From contig NC_044398.1 of assembly GCF_006542625.1 (NCBI RefSeq), forward strand, positions 13,565,839-13,629,838: a DNA stretch of 64,000 nt, in the 5' to 3' direction. A program made the translations under genes and the position numbers. The notes beneath the pieces were generated by a model. The model was not told the DNA's origin. It saw nothing but the letters and a program-made list of their open reading frames with translations, and ran no database searches. The DNA comes from Nomascus leucogenys. Lineage: Eukaryota > Chordata > Mammalia > Primates > Hylobatidae. Below, in pieces: positions 45,641 to 57,269 of this stretch. Each line of letters opens with the position of its first letter. The first letter of the stretch is position 1.

Positions 45641-46495
45641 CTATTGTTTCCAAACTAACAGAAGAGAGGAAAGGAGACTAAAGAGATACAGAAGGCCAAA
45701 ATAAAGGGGTCAAGTAGGTGAGAGAGGCATAAGGGGAAAAAAAAGATGGTAGAAATGGGTTCAAATATATCAATAATAACAATAAATGTCAACGGATTAT
45801 ATCTTCCTGTTAAAAGGCAGACTAAAATACTGGAAGAAAAGGAACTATAAAGTATAAAACATGATTGAAAGATAAAAGGATATCTGAATAAATGTATAGT
45901 TTATGTTAATGGGTCAATATTAATTAACGATTATCAGTTCATCTCCTAAAATGTCTATAAATTTAATGGAATTCCAACAGGATTTTTATTGTTGTTTTCA
46001 TGGAACCTGATAGGCTAATTACGTATAAAGTTCATATGAAAGAGCAAAAGCCCCAGAATCAATAAGACAACTGTGAAGAATAAGGAATAAAAAACTTCCA
46101 CTATTACATATCATGATTTATTATCATGTAGGAATTACGACCATGTGGTATCGTTGCTGTGATTGACAGTAGACTTAATAGAACATATAACAAATCCAGA
46201 AATTAACCCAAGCTTGCAAGGAATCTGGTATGACAGTGGTAGAATTCAAAATCAATGGGAAAGTATAGCTAACTTAATAAATAGTGTTGTGATAATTGGT
46301 TATCTCTCAGAAAAAAAAATTAAAAAATAAAGATCTTTACTACACAGCAGACTCAAAAATAAATCGTAAATGTATTATCTGCCCAAGTGTAAAAAGTACA
46401 GCACTTAAACTTTTGGAAGAAAAGGTAGGAGAATATCACAATTTGGTAGAGAAGAATTTTTCAGACCCTACAACAAACCATAGAGGAAGCAACGA
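45641..46495 (+). repeat. L1M ORF2 fragment, plus strand
   Basis: Sense old-L1 text: 'aataaatgtcaacggattatatc', 'ccccagaatcaataagacaactgtgaagaataagg', 'agattaacccaagcttgc'-like region, 'cttttggaagaaaaggtaggagaatatc'. Decayed. It appears to continue at 47160. Confidence 0.7.
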
Positions 46496-46504
46496 TACAT
46501 TTGT

Positions 46505-46745
46505 CTACATGTTTTATAGCCTACCATGTATCTGATGCTCATTCTGCATCAGGCATTATTCTAAGCAGTTTCAAACTAATTTGTTTCTGTTTCACAACCA
46601 TCTTCGTGACACAGGTACTGCTGTTATGTTCATTTCACCAGTGAGAAACCTCAGGCTTAGAAATGTGAAATAACTTGCCCAAAGTGGTCACACAGCTGCC
46701 AAGTAGCAAAGCTATATGGCAGTCGAGCTCCGGACATAGACCCTA
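46505..46745 (-). repeat. MIR SINE
   Basis: Long reversed MIR: 'accatgtatctgatgctcattctgcatcaggcattattctaagcag', 'agtgagaaacctcaggcttagaaatgtgaaataacttgcccaaagtggtcacacagctgcc'. Confidence 0.85.
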
Positions 46746-46779
46746 ATGTGCTATAATTTACACCTGTTATTTTAAATCC

Positions 46780-46960
46780 TCCTTGTTGAGATAGAATTTA
46801 TATATAATAATTTCTATGCGTTTCATCAAATGTGTACACTCACATATCATCACCCTATCAAGATTCAGTTTACATTATCCACAGTAGTGGTTGAATGTCT
46901 GTTTCCATTACATTCACCATTCCTGATAATAATTTTATCTCTGTCTATGTGAAAAGTATC
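46780..46960 (-). repeat. L1M 3' UTR scrap, minus strand
   Basis: 'ccttgttgagatagaatttatatataataatttc' and 'caccctatcaagattcagtttacattatcc' resemble the antisense L1M 3' end. Confidence 0.5.
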
Positions 46961-47159
46961 TAAATTATTTGAAATGTCCTCAGGATATAGAATTTTAAAA
47001 GCTAATTAGAAACTCATATTGCTGTTTTCTCAATTCCTTTCTAATTTGGGGCAAGGAAGGAGGGTGCAATGGGAGAAGCCAGCACTAGGATTGTTGCCCA
47101 GTGAGAGTAAAAAATGTCAACAGTTACATTGCTTAGATAACTAACAAAGTATAATAATC

Positions 47160-48095
47160 AGAAGATAAAAAGAATTCTTTAAAATCAGTAGGAAAAACAG
47201 TTAACCTAAAAAGGAAAGTGGTCAAATGAACTGGTATCTCATAGAAGAGGAAACCAATGGCAACTAGACATATAAAAAGATAGACAAAACTCATTAGTTT
47301 TCAAGAAAATGTAAATTACAACCACATTGAAATTCCATTTCACACTTACTAGATTGCAAAAATTAAGAAGTCTGAAAATACCAAGTGTTGGCAAAGATGT
47401 GTAGAGCAACAGGATCCTTTTCGTGATGCCAGTAGGAGAGTAGATGCTGGAACTGCTTTGGAAAACAATTTGGCCCTAACTTATAGTGTTAATCATTCAC
47501 ATACCCTATAACCCAGCAATTCCACAACTAGCTATGTACCATCAAAGAAATTTGGCATATGCATCAAGAGACATTTGCAGGGATGTTTATAGGAAAATTC
47601 TTAAAGCAAAAGTCTATGAAAAATAATAGTTTACGTGGACAGAAGAATTGGTAAGTAAACATTGGTTTATGTACAAAATGGAATATTATACAACAGTAAC
47701 TACTACTTAGAAGCCTCAACTTGGACGACCATTAGGAAAGTTATAGTGTTTGTGTTTTGTTTTTTTTAAAGCAAGCCAGATATGATTACCTATGGTATGA
47801 TAGCATTTTAAAGGCCCTGCCATAGGCAAAACTGAACAATGTATAGTTTAGTAATGTATATATACACACATATATATATTTAGCAAGTCTATTTTTCAGA
47901 AAAGACAATAATGATACATTTTAGGGTAGGGGTTAGCTCTGAGAGTCTGGGAGAGGAGAGGGATCTGGAACAATGGTATTTGATATTCTGCTTCTTAAGT
48001 TGGATGCCGGATTCACTGGGCTCCTTTTACTATGCTTCATAACTTAGAAGTGTGTGTCATATATTCTTTTCCTTTAATCAATGATTACACTGAAA
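47160..48095 (+). repeat. L1M 3' end, plus strand
   Basis: Sense ORF2 tail and 3' UTR: 'taagaagtctgaaaataccaagtgttggcaaagatg', 'tataacccagcaattccacaactagc', 'aaaatggaatattatacaacagtaac', 'ggagaggagagggatctggaacaatgg'. Confidence 0.8.
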
Positions 48096-48969
48096 ACATG
48101 TTTAACACTTGCAGTGAGTCAAGACCAAGATATCTACAGTAACTAAAGGGGCGAGCTTAGACAAGCAGGGAGCAGATAGCAACGGAAAGGAAAGGCTGAT
48201 CCTGTCCCAGCCCATATGCTTCTTCCTGGTGTAGAGGCCAGTTTCAGTGCTGAGCCAGGCCACAGATGGAGGCAGGGAAGGGGCTGCACCTGTCATGATG
48301 AGTATGTGAACAGAAGGCCAGAACCTCTATGAAATCGCCAGGCAGGCTGTCTCTTGTCCTTTCTTTTTCTCAAAGCTGGTATGAATCCAAAGAATGTCCA
48401 ATTTCTTATTTACCCAAGGGATTTTTGAGGTTCTGGAGGTACATACATAGATAGCCACTTAAAAGCTTTCTTTCCTCCCCACCCCTACTGATTTCTTGTC
48501 TGTTCAGATAACAGTTGTTTTCTTGTCTATTCATTTGATATATGGGATAGTGCTATAAAAAGAAAATGTCTAAAAAATGTGTAAATTAATGTGCCTGCAC
48601 TATAGCTCCTTCCAGTTTAAGACAGGCCTAAGAGATAGTGTTGATATTGAAATGTAGAATAATATTCTTCACTCAACAGCTTCTGTTTCGTATTTTTAAT
48701 GATATTTCTTGCCTATTTTGTTAGTTTAGCCTATCAAAAATGTCACATTGCTTGAAACTCCCTAATACCTACATAAGAATAATTTAAATTTTTGAGTTCT
48801 ATTTCACAGCAATTCCCCATAATTAGAAAGAAAATAACATTAGCCCAGAATCTAGATGGTTCTAAACCTATCAGTGGGAGATAACATCTAATATTAACAT
48901 TTTATACTTGATGTGTAGCTATGATTCTTTATACACACAGAGTGTCATTTATATAAGACGAAGAAAATG
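48096..48969. other. Unique intronic sequence
   Basis: No gene or family recognised in about 870 bases. Confidence 0.4.
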
Positions 48970-49269
48970 GGCTGGGTGTGGTGGCTCACACCTATAATCC
49001 TGGCACTTTGGGAGGCCGAGGCGGGCGGATCACCTGATGTCAGGAGTTCAAGATCAACCTGGCCAACATGGCAAAACCCTGTCTCTACTAAAAATACAAA
49101 AATTAGCTGGATGTGGTGGCACATGCCTGTAATCCCAGCTACTCGGGAGGCTGAGGCAGGAGAATCGCTTGAACCCAGAAGGCAGAGGTTGCAGTGAGCC
49201 AAGATCAAGCCACTGCACTCCAGCCTGGGTGACAGAGCGAGACTCCATCTCAAAAAAATAAATAAAAAA
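48970..49269 (+). mobile_element. Alu, full length, plus strand
   Basis: Starts GGCTGGGTGTGGTGG, both arms, tail with (AAAT)n. Worn TSD of the form GAYGARGAAAATG on both sides. Confidence 0.95.
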
Positions 49270-50026
49270 AGATGAGGAAAATGAACATTATTAAATGGTG
49301 AATTTTCCATGTGTGTTTTCCATGTGGTCAACATTGCTGTGGGGGTGATCTGGCTAAGACATCTGTCACCTACTGATAGCCAGGATTTATTTGGCCTATG
49401 AGACTATCCCCTTGCCTCCTTGTCATTCCATGTGCTGTGCTCACTTCATCAGTAGAGGACATTCACAGCCTCACTGCCCCTCAAGAACATAACCATGAGA
49501 CATTAGCTAGTAGATTTGCAGATCTGTTCACAAAGATTTCTAGTTCAAGAATGCAAAGTAACTAAATTTACTAGATTTCACTTTAAAAGTTATCTATACC
49601 TATACTGCACTCTACAGTTGCCTGAAATACCAACAGATTGCCCACTTTAGGTTAAATAACACCTTTTTTTTTTTGTATGAAGAATGCTAGTCTACAGATG
49701 GGCCCTGAAATCAGTGACCATTTACTTCTTTTACTCCTAACCAGATTCTTGTTTAACTATAGGTTTATTAGGGTCTTAGGTTTTGCTAACATTTCATCTC
49801 TCAAACCAATCCTAAAACTTTCTGATAAACAGGCAAAATTTTCTAACCGTATTGACCCTTTGAATTTTGTAAGATGGGGTTGTTTAAAATTACAGCTTTG
49901 AGCCAGAAGAGCAGTTTTATAGCTTTACCAATGTTGGAAATTGATGCTGTCATTTAATTTGAGAAACATGGTTGATAGACCATATATTTTTCATGTAACT
50001 TTAAGCTCTTAGAAAATCTTAAGAAT
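49270..50026. other. Unique intronic sequence
   Basis: No gene or family recognised. The open frame at about 49677-49901 has no known motif. Confidence 0.4.
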
Positions 50027-50152
50027 CCAGGTACAGTGGTGTGTACCTATGATCCCAGCTCCTCAAGAGGCTGAGGTGGGAGTATTTCTTGAGCCTAGCA
50101 GTTCGAGATCAGCCTGGGCAACATAGCAAGACCCCATCTCTTTTAAAAAATG
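50027..50152 (+). mobile_element. Free left Alu monomer (FLAM-like)
   Basis: About 125 bases only: 'aggtacagtggtgtgtacctatgatcccagctcctcaagaggctgagg' then 'cagcctgggcaacatagcaagaccccatctc'. Here the 'cctgtagtcccagctactc' block sits directly behind the 5' end, as in 7SL-derived monomers. Confidence 0.85.
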
Positions 50153-51269
50153 TTAAAATTATGTTCACTGTTACTGAACACATGATAAATTAAGATTATC
50201 CATTGTCATAGAGATGCTTTGGGTTCTTCATTTAGAATTAGAGCTTACAAAGTATTATACCGTATTTAAAAGCTTTAAAAACCCTTTCTCAGACTTCATT
50301 GCCAACGATTCTGATTTAACTGATCTGGGATGGCACCTGGACATACTTTTTTTTTCTTAAAAAAAACTCTCCAGGTGATTGGGTTTGAAAAACATTACAT
50401 TAGAGGATATGAGAGAAAACCTGGTGATGATTTTTTGAGAAATAGTAGTGTAGTGTCAGGAAACGGTCACAGAGCTGAGCTGCCAAACGTTACCATTTTA
50501 AAACAAGGCAACAAAAATTGTAAAATAGTCTCAGTTCAATTTTCAGTGACTTGATGATATTAAAACAAGAAAATTTGAGTATCTAAAAATTATGTGAAGC
50601 TTAACAGTAAGCAACATTAGTGGCCTATAAGGAAGCGATCTTTCTAGACAAACTTGATTGGTCTTTTAAGATTGAATTACAGAAGTATTAGGAGAAAAGA
50701 ATGTAATAGATGGACTGTCTGGATTTTATTACAACATTCTCTACAGTACCTCATGAAATTCAACTTGGAAATGCAATTTATATTTCCAGTTAGTATGAGA
50801 ACAAAGTCTAGCAAACAGCAAAATAACATATTTGTGAGATGGCTGTACAGCACATTTGTAGCAATACACATTTAAGCTGCCTTGAAAAGATCATTTGTAA
50901 AATTTGTCAGTGTGGAGCTTTATGTTTGTTTTTAATTAAAATCATTTCATGCCTTTTAATGTATCCACAGTGTTAAGACTGTAAACTAGAATGTGTTCTA
51001 CATCTTGGTTAAAAAATAATATGTAATAAAAATCTGGACAGGAGGGGAAAGGGAGAAGGGAGGAAGGAAGCTTGAGGGCAAATTTTATCTTCCATAGCAG
51101 AAAGATAGATGCTTTTTAGAGTTGGAACACCAGCCTTTCATAATCCTTTTCTTAAAAGATTATGTTAGACCCTGACATTTCTACTGATTAAGTACAATTT
51201 ATGTATTCCTTCAGTTTTACTTATCACCTGTTAAATTTAAGCAAAATGTAATTTAAAGGTTTTTTGTTT
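50153..51269. other. Mostly unique intronic sequence
   Basis: About 50295-50395 may be a hAT MITE scrap ('aacgattctgatttaactgatctgggatgg' ... 'ccaggtgattgggtttgaaaaac'). The rest is not recognised. A purine-rich run lies at about 51040-51070. Confidence 0.45.
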
Positions 51270-51395
51270 TTTTTTTAAATAGACAAGGTCTCACTCTGTC
51301 TCCTAGGCTGATGGCAAACTCCTGGTCTCTAGCCATCCTCCTACCTCTGCCTCCCAAAGTGCTGAGACAACAGGCATACACCACCATGCCCAGCT
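51270..51395 (-). mobile_element. Degraded Alu fragment, minus strand
   Basis: 'gacaaggtctcactctgtctcctaggctgatggcaaactcc' then 'ctctgcctcccaaagtgctgagacaacaggcat ... atgcccagctt'. A short copy with an internal gap, monomer or deleted Alu. Confidence 0.8.
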
Positions 51396-52571
51396 TAAGG
51401 ATTGTTATTTTAAGTGACACATATTTTTAAGATCCCATTTCTATGTAGTCTATCAATCTTCTTTCTCTCCTAGTAATATGAAATTAGATCATCAAATGTT
51501 ATCATTGATTATTTCTGGGCAGTGGATCTAGGGGAGAGTTTTAGATTTCTTTATTCTTTCTGGCAGTGTTTCTATAATAAATATGAATCATCTCTACTAA
51601 AAGCATTTATTTTAAGCCATAAAACATGTTACTTTTTAAACAAATAAAATAATTTAAATTGAAGACTAGTTCTAATTCATCTTCCCTCAGAATTATCAAT
51701 ACCTTTATTTTATAGTCTCAACTTTTCATATCAACCATGATTAAAATCTTTAAGTGCTGGCCGTAGAATGGCGTATGTGTACAAAACAAGCTGAAATATT
51801 AGCATGTGTCTAACCGTATGACCTTAACCTTTAAAAGTTATTTTTAGGAGGAGAGGGGTGTGATTGACTCTTTTCAGATGGTTCATATAATTCTAGATTT
51901 TCCATAGACCCGTAGAATTTGCTTACTAGGTACAATTCATTTTTCTTAATCAGGTGAAAATGAGACAGTACAAAAGAATAAAGTTTCCATCTATTCTATA
52001 TTAGGACAAAAGCAAAGTGGTAGCATTTAAACCCAAATAAGCAGTGTTTATTAGCTACAGAAGTATAACCATCTACCAGTATACAATTCGCTGAACAGAA
52101 ATTGATGACCTTTGTTCTAACATACTTATTCTATCGAGAGAAGTTTTTTTTTTTAAAGGTTAATAAACTCTCCAGTTATATTAACGAAAGAACTGAGTAC
52201 TTAGTTTGTTATTTAAAGGTCAGCCAGTAGCATTTTACGTGCAGTTTAAATTCTTCAAAATCTGATAATAAAGATATCTCAACAAAGGATAGGCGATATT
52301 TCTTTTTTCCAGTTAAAGTGGCCCTGCCCGTAGCAATGGGGTAAAAGCAATATTAAATTCCTTCTTCCAGCCAACTTTGAAATTGTTTTTATGAAATTAT
52401 AACAACTTTTAGAATTCACATTATTTCCATTTTTATGCATAAGGTGAAACTTACTAATATTTCTATGTCATATTACTTCTAGTTTACAGAATTTAGAGCT
52501 TCATAAAATGCAAAACACATCATTATCCTAATTCATTATCCTAATTAGAGTTGGTACAAGTGACATCACTA
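51396..52571. other. Unique intronic sequence
   Basis: No gene or family recognised in about 1.2 kb. AT-rich. Confidence 0.4.
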
Positions 52572-52579
52572 CTTCTTTT

Positions 52580-52883
52580 TGTTTTTGTTTTTGTTTTTTT
52601 TTTGAGACAGAGTATCACTCTGTTGCCCAGGCTGGGGTGCAGTGGCATGATTTTAGCTCACTGCAACCTCCACCTCCCAGGTTCAAGTGATCCTCCTGCC
52701 TCAGCCCCACTAGTAGCTGGGATTACAGGCATGCACACCATGCCTGGCTAATTTTTGTATTTTTAGTAGAGGCAGCGTTCTGCCATGTTGGCCAGTTGGT
52801 CTCGAACTCCTGACCTCAGGTGATCCACCTGCCTCTGTCTCCCAAAGTGCTGGGATTACAGGCGTGAGCCACCACGCCCACCC
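52580..52883 (-). mobile_element. Alu, full length, minus strand
   Basis: Starts with a (TTTTTG)n-like poly-T, both arms, ends CCACCACGCCCACCC. TSD ACATCACTA. Confidence 0.95.
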
Positions 52884-53807
52884 AACATCACTAATTCTAA
52901 GTAGTTGTATGACTTTACTGAATCTCTAAAATGAGGACACATCTGTTCTTGATTAACTCACAGACATTGCTGAAAGGCACAAATGTGATATTCTGTATAA
53001 ATATCCTTTATATCCTTATGATACAAAGAACTATATTATCTACAAAGAAGTATATTATCTATATAAATTTTGTATTAACTATACAAATACAGTACTATAT
53101 TACCACTGCTTGTTCCTTTAAAACAGTCCATTTGCATTACAGCAAGGTACTAATCAGTATTTCAGACTTGCAACCCTTTTGTAAGAACATTATTAGAATT
53201 ATAAAGAAATGAAAGATGATAAAAAATAAGCTTTTGGAATTTTTATATTTTGGAGTTTTTTCACATCTTAATATCATGTAGATGCCAATTTGTGGACCTT
53301 AAGTAAGGTGACTTTAACAGTTTGACCGTAAGTCTAATAGATTAATAATTCTAACATGTCTAACTTAGGTAAGACCTCAGCTCTTTACTATGTCTCTCTG
53401 GGCACGTTCAAGGTACAGGATGCCACAAGTATCATCAGCGTAGCATCCTGCAGCCCCGCAGTTCTCTCCTCTAGCTATTCCTCGTGCCATATTGCTGCCA
53501 CGTTTCTCTATGTTTTATTATACCCCAGTGCTCCTCCCCAGCCATTCATCCAGCAGTAATGATTCACCCCTGGCTTTCCGTGACCTCAGGAGTCTGTGCT
53601 CACTGCCACCATGGCCACCTGGAGTTCCTTGCTGCTTTCAGTTATCTAATACTGTGTAACAAACCACCCCATAACTTAGTGGCTTAAAATAATAATCATT
53701 TTATTATTTCTCACAAATCTGTTCATATGAAAATTATGTTCTACGTTGGCTTTCTTTAATCTTTCTCATGTTTTAATAACATGGAAAACTTGTATTGTTT
53801 GGAATTA
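52884..53807. other. Mostly unique; old repeat end at 53648-53740
   Basis: 'ctaatactgtgtaacaaaccaccccataacttagtggcttaaaataataatcattttattatttctca' is a widely seen ancient interspersed-repeat end. I do not assign its family. The preceding cytosine-rich 53380-53640 is not recognised. No coding evidence. Confidence 0.5.
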
Positions 53808-54005
53808 TTTATTTATTTTCTGACACAGGGTCTCGCTGTGTTGCCCAGGCTAAAGTACAGTGGCACAGTCATGACTCACTACAGCCACCATCTCCTGGGC
53901 TCAAGCCATCCTTCTGACTCAAAACTGCCGAGTAGCTGGGATTACAGACTTGCACCACCATGCCCCATTAATTTTTTTTTTTTTCTTAGAGACAAGGTCT
54001 CGCTA
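53808..54005 (-). mobile_element. Alu, truncated, minus strand
   Basis: Reversed right arm and linker only ('gacacagggtctcgctgtgttgcccaggctaaagtacagtgg' to 'cttagagacaaggtctcgct'). Old. The original 5' arm is missing. Confidence 0.9.
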
Positions 54006-54184
54006 TTGTGTTTTAAAACCATAAAAGAAAGTCAAAGAACTGTCAGAATATTTAGCAGTTTGTCCATTTCTTTTGTTACATTTTCATTTTCTAGTCTCAA
54101 CTTAGGTAAATTGTATATACAGAAGATTCAGTTCTGCCTTCCTATCCATAGTAAAGAAAGGGATTTTTTTCTTTTATTCTTTCG

Positions 54185-55130
54185 CAAATATTTATTGAAT
54201 ACCTACTACGTATCAGGCCTGGGGATGCAGAGCTAAGCATGGCACAGTTTCCGTTTTAAAGGAATACGCAACACAGAGACCACAAATGGGAAAGTCAGTG
54301 AACATAATATCGTCTGACAACAGTAATACTAGTAATACTTACGAAATGTGTACCATGTGCCTGGCATTATTATATGGTTTAACTCATTTAATGTTCACAG
54401 CAAGATGCGTACTATTATTGTTATGTTTTTACAGAAAAGCAAACAGACACAGAAAGGTTAACATCTTGCCCAAAGTCACACTGCTACTTCAAGTATGTAC
54501 AAAATGTTATGAGAACATGGAGAAGGGGTTCCTCACCTAGAGGAGGCAAAGATATTTTCCCAGAGAAAATGACCTTTCAATTTCATCTTCGAAATTATCT
54601 TCCTTGTGAAAAGGCTCCAGTCGGAGGGAACAGAATATGCCAAGGCAGAAGAAAATAATATGACTCTCTTCAGAAACCAAGCAGTTCAGTATCAGTGGGG
54701 CACAGAGATGCAAAAGATAAAACTGGAGAAGTCAGAGGAGTTAGATCAATTTGGTCTAACCTGCATAGCCTGATGAGGGGATTTTTCTTTAATGAGAAAG
54801 CAAGGAAAGGTTCTTGAAATATTTTAAGTGATGATTGATATTAATAGGGGGTGTAAGGAAAGTGAATGAGGGCAGACAGTTCCCATGAAAAATAAAGGTC
54901 AGAATTAAGGCTGAAGTAAGTATTTGGGACATGGGAACAGACATGAAAGAGATTTAGGGGAGGTGGGAGAATTTGACAAAACGACGATTGGGTGTGAGGA
55001 GGAGGAAGGAATTTCAGATTTCTGGCTTGGATCGTTGAGTGGGAGGTGTCAAACATGAGAGGAAGAAAAGGTTTAGAGAAGGAATGATGAGCTTAAACAA
55101 CAGCAAGTGTGTTGTTAGGGAAAGGGTGAA
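54185..55130 (-). repeat. L2 LINE, minus strand, split by a MIR
   Basis: Reversed L2 from its 3' end ('aatatttattgaatacctactacgtatcaggcctggggatgcagagc') through 'ggctccagtcggagggaacagaatatgccaaggc' to 'tcagatttctggcttggatcg'. Decayed. Confidence 0.8.
54335..54490 (-). repeat. MIR SINE inside the L2
   Basis: Reversed MIR: 'gtgtaccatgtgcctggcattattatatggtttaactcatttaatgttcacagc', 'acacagaaaggttaacatcttgcccaaagtcacac'. Confidence 0.85.
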
Positions 55131-55640
55131 CAGAGCACTTTAGATAAGGAAGGTACACAGAAGTAGATGGGATATTAGGGCAATGCTTTCATTTTAATTT
55201 GGATACTGGGTTCGCATGTGTTCATTTTGTTGTTAGACTTCATAACTTGCACATATTACATATATTTTCTAGTATGGATAATATGTAGTAAGTTTTTAAA
55301 GTAACATTTGGCAAAACTGCTATTGGAAAAAAATATCCTATGTTAAGATTTTGAGAAGGCGACCCAATTCTCCCCGTATGTATATACATTAGGGATTAGT
55401 TAAATGTCACCAAAGCAAAGACTATTTGATTTATATAGCTCTTCTTCATACATTAAAAATGAAAAATACAAAGGAACAGTGATTTCTATGACCAGCAGAA
55501 AAAGTTATCATCTGCAACTCTGTGGTATTTATTGTGGTTAGATTAATTTCCGTGGCTATCTTATTTTTTAATAAATACAAAGAAGAGAGAATTAGCTATT
55601 TGAAGCAAATGAAAAACTTTGCTTTTTAAATTGTTTGTGG
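55131..55640. other. Unique intronic sequence
   Basis: No gene or family recognised. Confidence 0.4.
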
Positions 55641-55885
55641 TGATTATGGGTACTTGTTTCTTTGTTTTAAATTTAATTTTTAAAATTTACATAATATATT
55701 TATATGTTTTAGTACATATAACATACAGAGTAAACAGATTAATGTAATTAGCATACCTGTCATCTCAAACGTTTACCATTTCTTTGTGCTGGGAACTAGA
55801 ATATTCAATATTCTAGTTCTACCTATTTGAAACTGTATATTACTGTTAACTATAGCCATCCTACAGCGTTATAGAACATTTGAAC
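55641..55885 (-). repeat. L1M 3' UTR fragment with palindrome, minus strand
   Basis: Antisense L1M: 'acatataacatacagagtaaacagattaatgtaattagcatacctgtcatctc' and 'ttaactatagccatcctacagcgttatagaac'. It contains a palindrome with 13-base arms at 55793-55819. Confidence 0.75.
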
Positions 55886-56179
55886 TTTTTTTTTTTTTTT
55901 TTTATGGAGTCTCACTCTATTGCCAGGCTGGAGTGCAGTGGTGAGGTCTTGGCTCACTGCAACCTCCGCCTCCCAAGTTCAAGTGATTCTTCTGCCTCAG
56001 CCTCCCACATAGCTGGGACTACAGGCACCCGCCACCATGCCCAGCTAATTTTTGCATTTTTAGTAGAGACAGGGTTTCAACATGTTGGCCAGGATGGTCT
56101 CGATCTCTTGTCCTTGTGATCCGCCCACCTCGGCCTCCCAAAGTGCTGGGATTATAGGCATGAGCCACTGCACCCAGCC
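55886..56179 (-). mobile_element. Alu, full length, minus strand
   Basis: Poly-T then both reversed arms, ending CACTGCACCCAGCC. Directly followed by another Alu. Confidence 0.95.
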
Positions 56180-56185
56180 AACTTC

Positions 56186-56327
56186 TTTTTTTTTTTTTTT
56201 TTTTTTTTTCGAGATGGAGTCTTGCTCTGTTGCCCACGCCGGAGTGCAGTGGCACGATCTTGGCTCACTGCAACCTCTGCCTCCGGGGTTCGAGCAATTC
56301 TTACAGGCATGAGCCACTGCGCCCGGC
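56186..56327 (-). mobile_element. Alu with most of the middle deleted, minus strand
   Basis: Poly-T and right arm up to 'ctccggggttcgagcaattc' join directly to the reversed 5' end 'ttacaggcatgagccactgcgcccggcc'. About 150 bases are missing. CAACTTCTT flanks both sides. Confidence 0.92.
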
Positions 56328-56414
56328 CTCAACTTCTTTATGGTGTTACATTTCTGTTGAAGGTAAAACATTTTGTTTGGAATCAAATTTTCATTTAGTC
56401 TCAGGGGTAACTTG

Positions 56415-57225
56415 CAATTTTAAATAAAGTAGTTGGGGAAAGCCTCTGAGAAGTGGATTTTTTTTTTTTGAGACGGAGTCTCGCTTTGTCGCCCAGGCTG
56501 GAGTGCAGTGGCGCAATCTCGGCTCACTGCAAGCTCCACCTCCCGGGTTCACGCCATTCTCCTGCCTCAGCCTCTCCGAGTAGCTGGGACTACAGGCGCC
56601 CGCCACCACGCCCGGCTAATTTTTTTTTTTTTTGTATTTTTAGTAGAGACGGGGTTTCACTGTGGTCTCGATCTCCTGACCTCGTGATCCGCCCGCCTCG
56701 GCCTCCCAAAGTGCTGGGATTAAAAGCGTGAGCCACCGCGCCCGGCCGAGAAGTGGATATTTGAACAGAGTTAAAGGTGAAGGCATTAGCCACACAGATT
56801 CTGGGGAAGAGCGTCCCAGGAAGGAAGCCAACCGGGTGTAAACCCTAAGACAGGTCTATACTCATCACGTGGAGGTCAATGTGGCTGGAGCAGAGTAGTG
56901 TGGAGCAGAGGTGTAGGCCATTGTTAAAGACACTGGAACTGACTCTGAGTGAGGTGGGGAGCTGTTGGAGGGTTCTGAGCAGAAAAGTGACATTATCAGA
57001 TTTTATGTTTTAAAAGCTCTACTACGGAGAACAGCCTGTATCAAAGCAAAGATGGAAGCTTGGAAACCAGTTAAGAGGCTATATTAATAAACCAGCGAGT
57101 AGTGGTGAGTAGTGGGTGGTGACTTGGACCAGGCTGGTAGCAGTGGTCAGATGCTAGATTCATTTTAAAGATAGAACCCATAGGATTGTTTGACAGATTG
57201 GCTGTGAATATTCAAAGTGAAAAAA
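56415..57225 (-). repeat. L2 LINE, minus strand, split by AluY
   Basis: Reversed L2: 'aagtagttggggaaagcctctgagaagtgg', after the Alu 'gattctggggaagagcgtcccaggaaggaagcc', 'actctgagtgaggtggggagctgttggagggttctgagcag', 'tgacttggaccaggctggtagcagtgg'. Confidence 0.85.
56459..56747 (-). mobile_element. AluY of the 12-bp-deletion lineage, minus strand
   Basis: Exact TSD GAGAAGTGGAT (56448-56458 and 56748-56758). Reversed, it has 'tttcactgtggtctcgatc', 'agcctctccgagtag', 'ggcgcaatctcgg' and 'ttaaaagcgtgag', the same set as at 12942, 25835 and 42202. Low divergence. Confidence 0.95.
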
Positions 57226-57269
57226 CCTCATCAGTTCATGAAGTAGGGAGTAAGTATACCTAGAGAAGA

